DNA of 64,000 nucleotides from the NCBI GenBank assembly GCA_025765615.1, contig JAIVFJ010000055.1:248001-312000 (forward strand). Direction: 5' to 3'. Positions 46,220 to 58,553 of the stretch are shown in pieces; positions within the stretch are counted from its first letter, which is position 1, and each line of letters starts with the position of its first letter. This stretch comes from Zopfochytrium polystomum. Its lineage: Eukaryota > Chytridiomycota > Chytridiomycetes > Chytridiales > Chytridiaceae. Below the pieces are notes generated by a model that was not told the DNA's origin, ran no database searches, and was given only the letters and a program-made list of their open reading frames with translations. The position numbers were made by a program, and so were the translations under genes.

Positions 46220-47255
46220 TGGAGAGAGGCAGAGAGGCGAAGAAGACAGGCGAAAGAGAGCCAGAGCGCAAAAAAGCAGCGTGCAATGAGCTCGCCATTT
46301 CCAGCGAACCAGGATTGTTTCCGCATTGCAGGGAAACCGTTTGTTGAAATTCTGGACGGGGAGTGTGCCCCTAGATTGAAGAAAGGGCGTAAGACAGAGA
46401 GCAAAAATGTATGTATGTGTGTGTTCTGTGTGTGTGTGTGTGTGAGTGTGTGTGTGTGTGTGTGCGTGTGTGTGTGCTGCCTGTGTTTGTTTGTTTGGGC
46501 GAACTTTCAAGAGCGAATGTGCCAAGCAACCCCTCGATTGAAAGAGAGGGAGGGAAGGAGAGAGAGCGATTTTTAAGAGAGAGACAGAACTGAGAGAGAG
46601 ACAGAGAGAGAGAGACAGAGAGAGAAGCGGATGCCGCAATTCTTTGCAATGCTGGATGGAGACAACGGTTCGGGGGTGTGGGGGAGGCGGTTGGGTGTTG
46701 TATTAGTATGAGCAATTGGGGGGAAGAAGGTACTGGATGTAAAGTCCACCAGCCCCTTGGGTTAGCATCCGAAAATCAATTGCTCACTACCTCCTCTCAA
46801 ATCAACCTCGCGTAAGCTGTTTGCTAACAGGGCACAGCAGAGGACTTCTTTTTCCAAAGTTGGGAACTGTCACAGTTGATGAAGAATGACGAGGGACTGC
46901 AAGTAACTTAGTCTTTAAACAGAGTGTACAACCTGTACAGGGGGAGGGGGGACAAAAGTTTTCGGCACTCTAGAAAAAAATTGATTTCCAGATGGACGCC
47001 CACTTATCCAAACTCCTTCAATAATTTCGTTCAGTAGTAGAAGATTGATAGTGCGTTATTCCAGTGAACGTTCAGAGTCATGGTGCTTCTGCTTCAATTG
47101 ATATTGTCAGGTAGGTGAAAAACTTTAAGAATCGGAATGATCCCTATCTGCTGCCAATTTTAACCAGTTTGCAGATATAATTGAATATTTAAATACTGGG
47201 TGATTGACCGGACTGGGAGTTGGGTGGAGAAATTCTCTTTGCACATATGCGCTGC
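45705..47255. other. Intergenic with GACA, GA and GT microsatellites
   Basis: (GACA)-type arrays at about 45900-46025, a pure GA run at about 46149-46217, GT-rich 46428-46475, and GA-rich to 46625. From 46700 to 47200 the sequence is AT-richer and unannotated. No gene found. Confidence 0.55.
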
Positions 47256-48903
47256 TCAAGACAGAATCAAGCCCACCACGTCTTGCAGCGTTGCGCCGTC
47301 GCTGTCGCGACCGTTCGAAGCACTTTCAAACACCGTGAGAGTCTGGAAAATGTCGAGCGCCTGCTGGTCAAACAGCCTCCGGCTGACGACGCGGACCGCC
47401 GCGTCGACCCAGGAAGCCAAAGGTGGCTCGGCCGACTGCACCGCGCTGTCGCCACCTGCCGGCGACGACGGCGACCGTGAGCTCGTGCCCGTAGACCTCG
47501 CCATCTTCGTCCTTTTTTTGCTTTCGCTTACCGCAGTCTCCACTTCCAGCTCGAAAAATGGCAGCGCCGACTCGGCGCCCACCCGCGCGAGCCGCTCGCA
47601 CAAGACGGCGCTTGCGACGACCTCGTCCAGCGTTGCGCAGGTTCTGCCCGTCACGTACGCCTCGACTTTGGGACACAGCGACCGCAGGCGCGGCTCGGGC
47701 AGGAGTGGTGGGTTTTCGTCGGCCTCCCCGAACGGGCCACTGCCGCCGCGGTCGTCGCCGCCACAGTCACCGTTTCGGTTGATGCCGCCGCCACCACCCC
47801 CAGCAGCAGCGGCAGCGGCGGCGTCCGCAAGAGCACGCCCGCACCGGCGCTCGACCAGAGCCATCCGCTCGCGCCCCGCATCGCCGGACCACCACGCCCG
47901 CGCCCGCCACGCGGCCCATACTTCGGTGGCCACGCTTTGCGCACCGGCCTCCTCGTCGACGCCAACGACGACGCCACTGCCGCCACCCATGCCGCCGCAC
48001 GCGCTCATCGCGTTCCACCGCCTCCGCCGCCCAAGCAGCTCCGCCTCCACGCGCCGCACGGCGCTGTTCCACCCGTCCACGGCCTCGATCGTGCCCAGCG
48101 CGCACTCTGCGCAGCAGCAGCACCAGCACCCGCACACGCAATCTCCTTCATCTTCTCCTCCTTCTCCGTCGCCAGCGTCGGTGGCGGCGGCGGCGCCACG
48201 GCCTTTCGTCTCGCTCTTCACGCACCGGCCATCGCACCCCCCGCACCCGCCCCCCGCCGCACGCATCCTCGCGACCGCGCGCGCCACGCGCGCACGTAAA
48301 CGCCCACCACCACCACCACGCGGACGCCACCACCGCCGCCCGCGGCCCTGTCCCCCCTCTCCCTCCTCCTCGTCCGGCTCCTCGCCGTCGACCGCCCAAT
48401 CCACCTCCCACCTCTCGCACCCGACAGCGCCTCCCAGCGCGGCATGGAACGCAGCGGCCGTCGCGCGCGCCGCGGCGGCGCCGGCCCACGTGCTCGGGTG
48501 CGACGCCTTGGACACGGGCCGCGGGGCGCCCAGCGCGGGCACGCAGACGGCGGCGGCGGCGGCGTCCGCGGCCGCCGACACCGCGGCTCGCCGCACGATC
48601 GGCGCCCAGAAGAGACGCAGCACCCGCTGTGCAGCCGTCGACGACGACGGGGTGCTGCTGCTGCTGTTGCTGGGCGGGGGGCGGCGGCAGTTTCGGACCG
48701 TGCAGGCAGTGCGGGCGCCCACACGGGGCAGTTTGTTCCCAAAAGGCCTCAGGTGGCGGCGGCGGCAGCGGGGGCAGGAGGGGGGGTGGGATGCGGCGGC
48801 TGGGGGCGAAGGCGGCGGCGGCGGCGGTGGCGGTAGCGGGCGCTGCCGGCTCGGTGACGGCGGCGGTGTCGGCGGAGGGGCCGTCGAGGCTCGACGCGAG
48901 CAT
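47256..48903 (-). CDS. Hypothetical protein, Ala/Gly-rich with helical blocks
   Basis: The best frame runs from about 48722 to the stop at 47256 (up to 488 residues). A Met at 48903 opens another phase (beginning LASSLDGPSADTAA) that overlaps it, so the N-terminus is unresolved. The middle is Gly/Arg/Cys low complexity. Three stretches look like folded protein: ATAAAFHAALGGAVGCERW, RLRSLCPKVEAYVTGRTC followed by ATLDEVVASAVLCERLARV, and WVDAAVRVVSRRLFDQQALD near the end. The second weakly recalls cyclin helices (YVxxxxxSxxxVxxALVYLERL), but I would not call it a cyclin. Function unknown. The long plus-strand frame over the same bases is Arg/Pro/Ser noise. Confidence 0.45.
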
Positions 48904-49074
48904 ATGACGGGTTGGTTGGGTACAGGTAGTGGGGGGGTATATGGGCCGGCAAGGGGCCGTATGGGGTGAAGAAGCGTGGAAGAATTGATAGTTTTGTTAG
49001 TTTCGACAAGTTAGTTAATATTTGCATGAAGCAAGCCGAGCGGCTTGTCCAAGCAACCGCCGAGGGGAGAAAAT

Positions 49075-49119
<45 letters not shown>

Positions 49120-49315
49120 CTCCTCGCTTGGGTGGAGCACTCGCGACTTAATACTTTTTCCCTCCAAGCAAGCATTAATACCATTATGTACATTGTGCTG
49201 AACACAGGGAATATGCTGTGTTTGGTGTGGGTGAGGGAGAACGACAGTCAAATAAACATAGAGGCGGACAACTCTCTGTTGCTCTGTCTCTTCTGGCACG
49301 ATTAACGCACACATA

Positions 49316-49347
<32 letters not shown>

Positions 49348-50263
49348 GCTCTCTCGCTGTCGCTCTGTCTCTTCTCGCTCCAATCCAGTCTCTCTCTCCA
49401 TCTGGCGCTAAAAATGGGCTCTTCTTCGAAATGTCTCCCTCCAAGGGAAAACTTCTTCACGGCGTGGAGAAGGCAACCAACCTCACCAAGTGAAGCTTCT
49501 GTCAAGCAAGCCGCCACACAGGACTGGACAATGAATGGCAGTAGTCGGTGAGTGTGATTCTTGACGCGGCTGCTGTTGGTATGACGGAGTCCGAGCAGTT
49601 GCGTTGTGGTCGCTCCTTCTCTTCTCCCCCACCTCGCCTCCCCCCTCCATTCTCCCCTCACCGCCTCCGCCCATGCGGAAAGGCAGCACACACACACACA
49701 CACCCGACGGCTACCACCGGCTATGACTGGAACTGTCATGGCCGCTTTAATTGCTGCTCACACTTGCGCCTCTTGTTCTCTGGCACAGGTGGTGGTGGTG
49801 GGGGTGTCGAGCGGGGTGGCAGCGGTGGTACCGCTTATGTTGGTTCTTCGTGGTCTTCACACTCTCTAACATCACGCAAGTGCCGCACTTTTTTCCTCCT
49901 CGGCCCGCGGGGTTTTTTTTATTGTCCAAGCCCAGCGGCACGGCTGCCACAAGAATGTTCACTGGTGAAAGAGGTTCTTGCTCCTCTTCAAAAAAAAAAA
50001 AAAAAAAAAAGGTGAGAACAACGGGCTTACACTCTTATGCGCCCTTTCGATCACGCAATTATTTATGTAATCACGTGTCTCGCCCCGTCCCCTCAGTTTC
50101 CTTCCTGCTTTTCGCCTGGGGCCGAAAGAAATTATTATACAACACAACTGCAAACAGCTTCGGCTTCTACCCTCCCCCAAAACATCCATCCATCAATTAT
50201 TAACTGTAAAGTACAAGCAAGAGAGAAACCCCACCCCCCCCCCCTCTCACAGTCCCAAACTCT
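48904..50263. other. Intergenic with GA/CT arrays
   Basis: GA run at about 49077-49117, CT-rich 49319-49400, CA run at 49687-49702, and A run at 49991-50010. No gene recognised. The 3' end of the kinesin gene (minus) lies at the right edge. Confidence 0.5.
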
Positions 50264-53200
50264 TCACGGTGGCGGCGGCGGAGGCGGCGGGAACGCCGAC
50301 GGCGGAAACTGCCGCGCCAGCAACCGGCTGACAAAAGCGGGCGCGTTCCGCGGCAGCCCAGCCGCCGCCAGCGGCAACCCCGCCACGGGCGCCGCCGCGC
50401 CAGCTCCGATGCCAACGCCCGCGCCCCCGCGCATCCCCAACGGGTCCCTCGTCACTCCCGCCGCGCCGCCACCGCCGCCGCCGCCCTTGGCTTGCAGCAG
50501 CAGGCTGTCGCGCGCGCTGATAAACGCCGCCACGTCGTCCTGAACGGCCGCCAGCCCCCCGCCGCTCCCCGCGGAGCTTGGTCGCCGCACCGCTCCAACC
50601 TCGGCCCCGAGCCCGCCGGTCCCGGACGCCGCCGCCGCCAGCGTAAACGACGGCGACAACAGAGACGGTGCCGGTGACCCCGCCCCGCTGCGAAGCGTCG
50701 TCGGTTGCACCGCCGCGTCGGCACGGGGCGACGAGGACACCATCGACGCGTACCTTGACTGCGACTGTGACTGCGACAAAGGCGGCGGTGGCGTTGCCCG
50801 CTGCTCCTGCTGCTGCTGTTGCTGTTGCTGCTGAAAGGAGATGGGTCGGAGCGCATGAGGAAGCGGTGACACGGTGCCCAGCGGGCTCGCCGCCTGCGAG
50901 CGTGCCGCCGCCGCTGCCGTCGCCGCCGTCGCAAAATCTGGCATCGAGGACGACGACGACGACGACGACGCGCCGGCACCGCTGCCGCCGCCAACCGACG
51001 GCGCACGCGTGATGGCGGCAATTGGCAGCGCCGGCTGCAGCAGCGGCGGCGGCGGGGTTTGAGTCGGCAACTGGTTCTGGCTGGTTGGGGTGGGGTGGTC
51101 GATGATGGGATTCTGATGGTGACTCTGGTGATGGAAATGCTGCAGCGGCGGCGGCGGCGGCGGTGTCCATGCGCGGCGCGCCGTGTCCCCAGAGCCTGCG
51201 ATCGACGTCCGCGGCGAAGCAGCGTCCGCAGGTAGGTGGATCGTTGCCGTCGACAGCGACGACTGGCTTCTAGACGGGCCCGTCGCGCGTTCGTCGATGA
51301 TCGCGCCGTCGATCTTGTTCCGGGACCAGTCCAGGTTGAACGACGACGCATTCGTCGATTCGGCGGGGGGGCGGCGTCTGGCATTGAATAGTTGGCCGGT
51401 GGTGACGGCTCAGGGCTCAAAAAGATATAACACAAATGAGAAAGCACTCACCGACTCTCGATTCGCTGGTATCTCTGCCAGCGGCGGCGGCTTATCCGGC
51501 GGGAACTTTTCCTGAACGTCCTGGCCGCCCGACGGCGCGTGCACGTTCATGTACCAGTCCTCAAACGCCCTCGTCAGTCGGTGTCGCGCTTGCTCGAGAA
51601 GGTGCTGCATGTGCTCGATCTCGATTTTCAAGTCCTTGAGCTTCTGGTAGGCGCCCTTGTACCTGTTACCCAGGAAAATCGATCAGGTTGAGATGCTCGA
51701 GGGCGGGATGAAAAAAAAAAAGGAAAAAAAAAAAAAATAGAGATGTTGGTTGGACACTAACTTTTGCACCTGGACCGCCACCTCTTGCCGCATCGACTCC
51801 CGCCTCCGTTCTGTCTCGGGGTCTCCGTCGTCCGGTTCGCCCAGTCTTTCTTTCAACACCCCTGTCGAAATTAAAGTCATCACAAACTGTTAGGACATAA
51901 TAAAGGTGACATCTTCAAAGAAAGCGTCCTCCACTCAACGGATATCGTTGCGAAGCCGGTTGGCCTCCTCGCCCAACGACCTGGCCTCGGCGTATTTGAC
52001 CTTCAGCGACGATTTTTGGTTCTCGATCCACGGCGTACCGGGATAGTCTTTCCGAAACGTCTCAAACACCCGCGCCTTTTCCGTGGTCAGCTGCGGTATA
52101 CTCCGCGATAGATTCGGCGTCGACGCCGCCCCTTGGATTGGTTGAATGAAGGTTTGGGGGGAAGGGTGGGGAAGGAAGGTCGTTGAAGGACAAAAAAGAA
52201 AACGACGTTAGCGGAAAGCGAAGATCGGTTTGCGAGGGAGATGAACTCTTTAAATAGAGAAAAACAGAGAGATTACAATGCAGGACGTATCGACACACAA
52301 GCACACACGCACACAAACAAACACACACGCACACACACAAACAGACCCACGCACCCGCAATCGACGACGTCAGCGAGGTGGTCGACGACCGCGTCGATCC
52401 GACCAGCGTCGGTGTCGAGCTGCCCATCGTGCTCGCCAGCGACGGCTCGCGCCCCAACCCCCGCTGTCCCCCTGCCGCCGCCGCCGCCGCCAACCCGGCG
52501 GGACCAAACGACTCGCGCGACGCCTGGACCTGCTTCAGCACCGCGTCGACCGCCGCGGCGCGCAGGTCCGCTTCGCTGCGCGCAACGCCCCCTCCCGCTC
52601 CAGCCCCAGCGTCCGAACGGCCCTTGTACTTGTTGATGATGTCGATAAGAACGTCTGTCGTGTGTGTTTGCGGGTTATTTGTTGGGATTGTTTTGGTGGG
52701 TAAGTGGCGGCGTTGCATGTCCTTTGAACCTTCCCAGCCGAGTGATATATGAGGAGTCGGGGGAAGGGGAGACATGGGGCGGGTATTATTTCTCAACTGA
52801 TTTCGTTGTCTCGGTGAGCGATCAGTCCTCTCAGTCTGATGAGCTCCTGCCTGTCCGCCCCTCCGTCCGCCGCGGCGTCTACGTTCCGCACCAATCCGTC
52901 CCGTCTCGGCTTCGATTCCTCTGATACATCCACTTTCAATGCGAGCGAACCGCCGCCGTTGACAATATACTCCTGGGTGAAAGACATCCTCTGGTTAGGT
53001 AGAGGAGTAATTGGCGAGTGGAGGGCAAAAAGAATCCGACAGAAACGAAAAAAATCACCTTCAGTATCCGAAACGCCTCCTGGATCTTTCGAAAGTCCGA
53101 AAAGAGAAGAACCGCATCGGGGGAGGTGTCGGCGACGTAATCGTCGACGGCTTGCCGGACTCTTTTTTGTTTTCGTTTCAAGTTGTCCCCCCAGTACCAT

Positions 53201-55550
53201 CATGCCCGCGGAAAAAGAATGTAGGGAATTAGCCTCTTGTCCACGCAAAAATCCAACCCCGAAAAAAGTGCGTCCGCGCAAGAGGGTGTGCGAAGCAGCG
53301 GGCAGGCTACACGCACAGGTAAATACAGGCACACACACACACACACATACCGCAACTTCTCATAATCGGGCAGCTCCCCCTCAGCGTTCGCGTCGCCCCG
53401 TGCAATCGCAAGCTCCGCCTTGAGCCGCTCCACCTCGCGCTTCAGCCGTGCAATCACCAGGCTCGGGTCCAGCTCCTCGTTGATGTGCGCCGAGTTGGAA
53501 ATGAGGGCGACGCGCTGCGCGAACCGGCACGTCGAGATGGATTCCTGGGGGAAGGGGGTGGGTGCGGGAAGGGCCGAAGGGCGGGAAGGGTAGACCCAAA
53601 GTGAGCGCGATCCACTGGCGCATTTCATTTTTGACCGTAAACACGTCCAAACCAAAAAAAAAAAAAAAAAAACCACCAAAAAAAGAGGTAAGCAACGGGA
53701 AAAAAGCCGCCTACATCGATCAACTCGTCCTCCGGCGCGACGGTCGCGATCATCGTCGTCATGCAGTTGCCGCCCAGCGAGTCCCTCAGCACGCTCGTCA
53801 TCATCGAGTTCCGGTACGGAATGTGCGAGCGCCGGCCGAGGCCCTTCTCGTGCAGCGCCACAATCACCTGCTCCAGGTAGTGCAGCGACAGGTTGATGTA
53901 GCTCGCCTCCTTGAAGAGGTTGCCCGTGATGCCCGTGCGCGACGTTCGCTCGGACCTTTTGTGCGGAGGGGCCAAGGGCAGAGGTGAGAGAGGAAAGGGA
54001 CGGACGAGGGTAAGACGCATTATTTCGGGAAGACAAGGAGCTTTTTCAAACGCCTCCCAACCGCTCGGGGGAATCTCACCCGGCCAAGTCGACCAAATGC
54101 AGCTTGCTCCTCCTGACGCGGTCCTCGCCGTCCCGCTTGGCCGTGATGGAGATGATGAAAATGCAGTGGCTGCGCGACGACGCCGGGTTCGACGGCGTCT
54201 CGGCAATCATCCGGTTCGTGTCGCCGACAAACAGCAGGTTCAGAGCCTCCTCCACGCTGACCGCTGGCGTGATCGACAAGCCCTGCAGGTGGATGCTCTG
54301 GTTCTCGTCCTCTTGGATGCGCACTTTGCTGATGGGGGTGGTGTGTGGAGCGGAGAGGGAGGGTGGAGCGTTTGGGGTGGGTGTGCAGAGGAAGAAGAGA
54401 ATTCGGCGTTGGCAAAGGAGAGCTGGAAGTCGTGCGAGCAGAAACACCCACAGTCCCTCCCCGCTTTCAATCCTCCCACAACTCGCGACTCTACAATCGG
54501 CTCCACAAGGTAACCCTCTAAAAAATTAACTCACGGAAGGTCTTCAAGTTTCTTCGCGTCTCTCGTCGTGTCGAGAAGGTCGTATCCGTTCTCGTTGTAG
54601 ATTTCAAGATACGATATCCCGACGTCGTACCGATCCCGCGGGTTCTGGATGGGCGTCGGGTTGCGTTTCCGAAACAGCGATGACAGGCAAAGAAAGTATG
54701 GTTGGAAAACGGGCGGCGAAGGGCCTGCAGCATACCTTCTTGGCTTCCTGAAAAATGAACTGCAGCGTGCGGGGTATCAGACCTCGATCATCATACCGTT
54801 CGCCGCCTCCTGTTATCGTAAACGTCTTTCCCGATCCGGTCTGGACAAAGAACAAGGCGTTAAGCGCAATACGCGTATGACACGCGCGCCCGCCCCAAAC
54901 GGACCTGTCCGTAGGCAAAGATCGTCCCGTTGTATCCCTGCATCGCGCTTGTGTGCCATATTTTTCCAGTGAGGACGGGTAATCGTTAGGCTAAATTAAC
55001 CTTCGAGGAGCCCTCAACCCTCATGGGTCCTAAAAAAAAAAAAAAAAAAAGAAAAGAGAAGACCAACCTCACCACAACCTCCTTCGCCACAACGTCAAAC
55101 ACCTCTTCCTGCGACGCATCCTGGTCAAACACCCGGTCGAACGCATAGTCGTAGTTCTCCCGCTGGTTGTTGACCACCCCCCCACCCCCGCCCCCGCCGC
55201 CGCCGCCGCCGCCAGCGTCCCCCGCCGCCCCGCGGCACACGGAACCCGATCCGCGCACGCTCCCCGCCGCCGCCGTGGCTGTCGCCGACCCCGTCGCCGT
55301 CCGCGACGTAGTACCGCCGCCCGCCTCCGCCGCCGCCGGCCCCGCGCGCTGGCCGCACCCGCACAAAGATCCGGATCGCACCCGCTCGCGTTGGTGCCCC
55401 GCCGCCGCCGCCGGGGCCGTCCGGCCGTGCGGCGGGCCGAGGTGCCGCATTCGCCGGCGACGCCGCCCGTGCCGCCGCGGGGACCGATGGAGTCGCGGTG
55501 GGATCGGGCGGCGGTGGCTGGGGCTGCGGCGGGGCTGCGAGGGACATCAT
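50264..55550 (-). CDS. Kinesin-9 family motor (KIF6/KIF9-like)
   Basis: About 14 minus-strand exons. Joints I could verify: 55068/54947, 54905/54840, 54736/54644, 54535/54328, 54080/53955, 53715/53544, 53351/~53161, 53059/52990, 52798/52654, 52355/52131, 51940/~51861, 51762/~51660. Motor domain: IRIFVRVRP, VVNNQRENYDYAFDRVF, YNGTIFAYGQTGSGKTFT (P-loop), NPASSRSHCIF (switch I), LHLVDLAGSERTSRTG (switch II). Family-9 markers are the VVNNQ start, QEDENQSIHLQGLS, GDTNRMIAETPSNPASS and, after the motor, GELPDYEKLR, RDNEINVLIDIIN and LKDLKIEIEHMQHLLEQA, a coiled coil. Kinesin-9 works in the axoneme of motile flagella. The last exon is Ser/Gln/Ala-rich; its acceptor is uncertain. A phase change occurs in a Gly tract near 55190. 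Confidence 0.85.
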
Positions 55551-56154
55551 CGTTGGAGAAAGGGAGTGTGGGCGATGAGTGGACGGTCTCAGCCTTGGGC
55601 GGCGGGGAGCAGGAGGGTGGAGGGGGAGGGGTGGGTGGGGATGCGATCGGAGAAGCGGCTTCTTGTGATGTTTGGTTGTTTCTCTCTGGGTGGAATGCGC
55701 GTGCCCCAGTTGCCAGTTTCAATCTCCGCCCTGGCTTTCTTGACATGTCCTAATGCTGAGGAGCAGTACATTGGTCGGTTTATTTGAAAGTTTTGTTTGG
55801 CCCGCGGCCGCCGGGAAAGCGGCCAAAGATGATGGGCAATGGGGCCGCGACCCCGAGATTCGGGGTGGGCCGGCGGGGAGGTCGAGGAGGAGGAGGAGGA
55901 GAGGAGTATGAAGGGAGGTCACCGCAAGCAAGTAAAAAGATGAGAGGCGCAAAGAAGAGGAGAGGAGGCAAATTGAGCAGCCTGCGGAAAGGAGGTTAAG
56001 GACGCGTTACAGAGTCCTTCAAGCAATAACCTAGTTCGTGGAAAGAAACGGAGAATGAATGAGAACCGGACAAGAGTTAGTGCCCACCAAGCGATCTGTG
56101 CCCACACATGCCCACACCATCCAAACCAAAAAAAGAGAACAAAATAGAAGCGGG
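55551..56154. other. Kinesin 5' flank
   Basis: Upstream of the kinesin start. A frame continues to 55746 but in a phase not matching IRIFVRVRP, so it is probably leader. No other gene; GA-rich 55880-55920. Confidence 0.45.
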
Positions 56155-56817
56155 CTACTCAACGACGTCGGCGCACTGGTACAAGTTCGAGTCGCCTCCG
56201 TCATAGATCATGCGCAGAGTCACAAACGCGCCCGGCACGACGCCCGGCAGGCCCGTCAGGTTGAACGGCGCGGTCGTGTAGGTGCCCTTTGGCGAGTAGG
56301 TCGCGACGCCCGGGCCGTAGGGTATGTTGAAGTCACTTTCGAGGGGCGAGTACGACGCGGTTGGGCTGACCGCCAGCGTAAAGTTGACGACGGCCGTGGC
56401 GTGGAAGGACGTGAACTTGACGGTGCCGTTCTCTGCGGACGAGTTGATATTTTTTTTTTTTTTTTTTTTTCAGCCTTGGTTGGGGTTCCTCACTTCTTCC
56501 TTCTTTGTTTGCGTCTCCGTTTTTGCTGTGCTTCTCTCCCCTCTTCCCTTGGTCCTTTCGTTCCCCGCTTTGCGCTGTCCCGCTGCGCGCCCGATCTCAC
56601 TCACTAATGCACTCACTCACTCACTCACTCACTCACCAATGGGGAAAGTAGTCCTGCTGCCGAGGGCCTGTCCGCCGCAGGGTGGCAGCACCTCGAGGGC
56701 CTCGTTGAAGGTCCCGCGCGGGGTTGGGGAGAGCCACTTTACATGCGCGTCGACGCCAGAGGCGGCGGCGGCAGCGAGGACGAGAACGGCGGAAAGGAGC
56801 GACGATGCGGAGACCAT
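56155..56817 (-). CDS. Secreted BIM1-like copper-binding protein (LPMO-related, X325 type)
   Basis: Two minus-strand exons, 56637-56817 and 56155-56432; 152 residues. A clear signal peptide (SSLLSAVLVLAAAAASGVDA) is followed by HVKWLSPTPRGTFNEA, so cleavage would leave an N-terminal His, the copper 'His-brace' ligand of this family. Other family marks are VLPPCGG near the start and NLYQCADVVE at the very end, the two Cys expected to form the disulphide. BIM1-like proteins of fungi resemble lytic polysaccharide monooxygenases but act in copper handling at the cell surface. Usual members are ~180-220 residues with a GPI tail; this one stops right after the CADV block and lacks a tail, so it would be freely secreted. 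Confidence 0.8.
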
Positions 56818-57294
56818 TTTTGTTCTACTTCTTCTTGGAGGGGGGTTAAGAGGGTGAGAGGGTGAGAGGGGATGTGTGTGTGTGAGTTGTGCTGAGTGAG
56901 CGGGCCGTTTTATATTCTCTGTGGTCTTGATCTGTCTCTCTCTCCCTCTCTCTCTCTCTCTCTATCTCTCTCGCTTTCTCTCCCTCTCTCAAATGCCTTT
57001 GGCAGCAGTTGTGAGCGATTTTTGCTATTCGACAAAAGAATGTTCGCAGAAGACAGACAGACCAAAAAAGGAATCCAAATCCGGCAGCGAGAGATTTTTG
57101 CCCATATCGGATGAACAATAACAATGTTCCCAACATATCACCTCCGTTTCTCTCTCACACACAAGAATCGAGGGGCAAAAATCCCGCACGCGCGCGGCTT
57201 GCAAGAGCGTTTCCTTTTTTGGAAAACGCAATTGAATGTGCGCGGTGACGTCGCTGTTGTCTCTTTCGATACAGATATCAACTAAACAAGGAAC

Positions 57295-57346
<52 letters not shown>

Positions 57347-58392
57347 GAGAGAGAGAGAGAGAGAGAGAGAGACAGGCGGGCTGGGCATCCAACTTGTGCT
57401 GGGTTGCGTGAAGGAGGAACTCTCTTTCGCAAATCAAATGACAATCGAGCTGCTCGCCCACTCAGCTGCACACAGTGGCAGCATTGGCATGGCAAACGAT
57501 TAGTGTCCATCCGCTCTCACCCAGTCAGCTGTTCAACCGACTCCATCGACAGCGCGTCCCGTCCTTACAAACATATTTTGTCGTGGTCGCCGTGCTGCCC
57601 CCCAATTCGCAAAAAAAAAAGGTAACGTCCCGTCCAACAACGGACCCGAAAAGGTGCGCGTGGGCATCCTCGCATCCGTGGGTGGGGGCATTTCGCGAGT
57701 CTCGTACCACAAGTAGTCCCGTAAAACGAAAAACGGCTCTTACTCTAACGCTGGAACGCGACGGGCTTGGGATAAGGGCTGGCGATGCCCATCGAGTACG
57801 GTGGTCACGACTCATCGAACGAAAAAGAAACCCTACTAAAACATACCCTTTCGTGCCCTTGGCGTGGTTTTAACCTTTCAACCGTTGGAAAGAAGGAGGT
57901 ATGCTCACCTGCCAAAGTTGAGCAAATATCGCAAAGATCTAAGCGAGCGTGGTTCTCAGTTGAACGACCCAGACTACACGCCGAACCGAAAGAGCCTTTT
58001 GTAAACAATCTTGACGCGCGCCGGTAAACCATTCAGCTTCGCCTGCGAGCACTTGAGTGACTTGCGAACTGTGGGGGAAAAAGCGTCATTTCTGCTCTCG
58101 AAATTGTCGGCGCGCTCATCTCCCGTGTGAGGGTCGGACGGCTGGTTGGCGCGGCCCTCCATCAACCGGTCGGGTCAGCACTGCCGACGCGCGGGGGCTG
58201 AACGGAAATGCCCACGTGGAGCGCCTCCACCTTGGCCCAACAAAAGGGGCAAGCCCCTTGTAAGTCTTGGCCTGAAACCACCACGGGAGAGAACAAATGG
58301 CGTCTCAGTGGTTCAGCTGGTCTGGGGTCGAGGGAATTGGTTTGTCCGCGAAAGAAAACCCAACCTCGGCGCCGGGTTCGGGGAAGAAAACG

Positions 58393-58424
<32 letters not shown>

Positions 58425-58553
58425 CGGCCGGCGGAGGATTGAGAAATTCCATCCCAGAGAACGACAAAGCTGAGGTGAAAAAGGGAAAACACAGAAGGTG
58501 TATTTGAACAATGGACCTCAACAGGAGTTTGGAAAGGGAATGGATCCCCCCGT
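56818..58553. other. Intergenic with (GA)n arrays and long A run
   Basis: CT run at about 56935-56962, GA arrays at about 57299-57372 and a 32-base A run at about 58393-58424. Short frames in 57500-58300 show no family. No RNA gene supported. Confidence 0.5.

Noticed and set aside
45890..46220. Regular short repeats resembling a CRISPR array
   Set aside because: Simple tetranucleotide/dinucleotide satellites without unique spacers, in a nuclear eukaryotic genome.
47200..48969. 589-codon open frame on the plus strand
   Set aside because: Ser/Pro/Arg/His noise opposite a GC-rich coding strand; no domain. Long antisense frames are expected at this GC content.
51140..51370. Early stop for kinesin after the last phase-0 acceptor near 51395
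   Set aside because: A downstream acceptor near 51320 (before IDGAIIDERA) keeps a long Ser/Gln-rich frame in phase; left as uncertain rather than reported as truncation.
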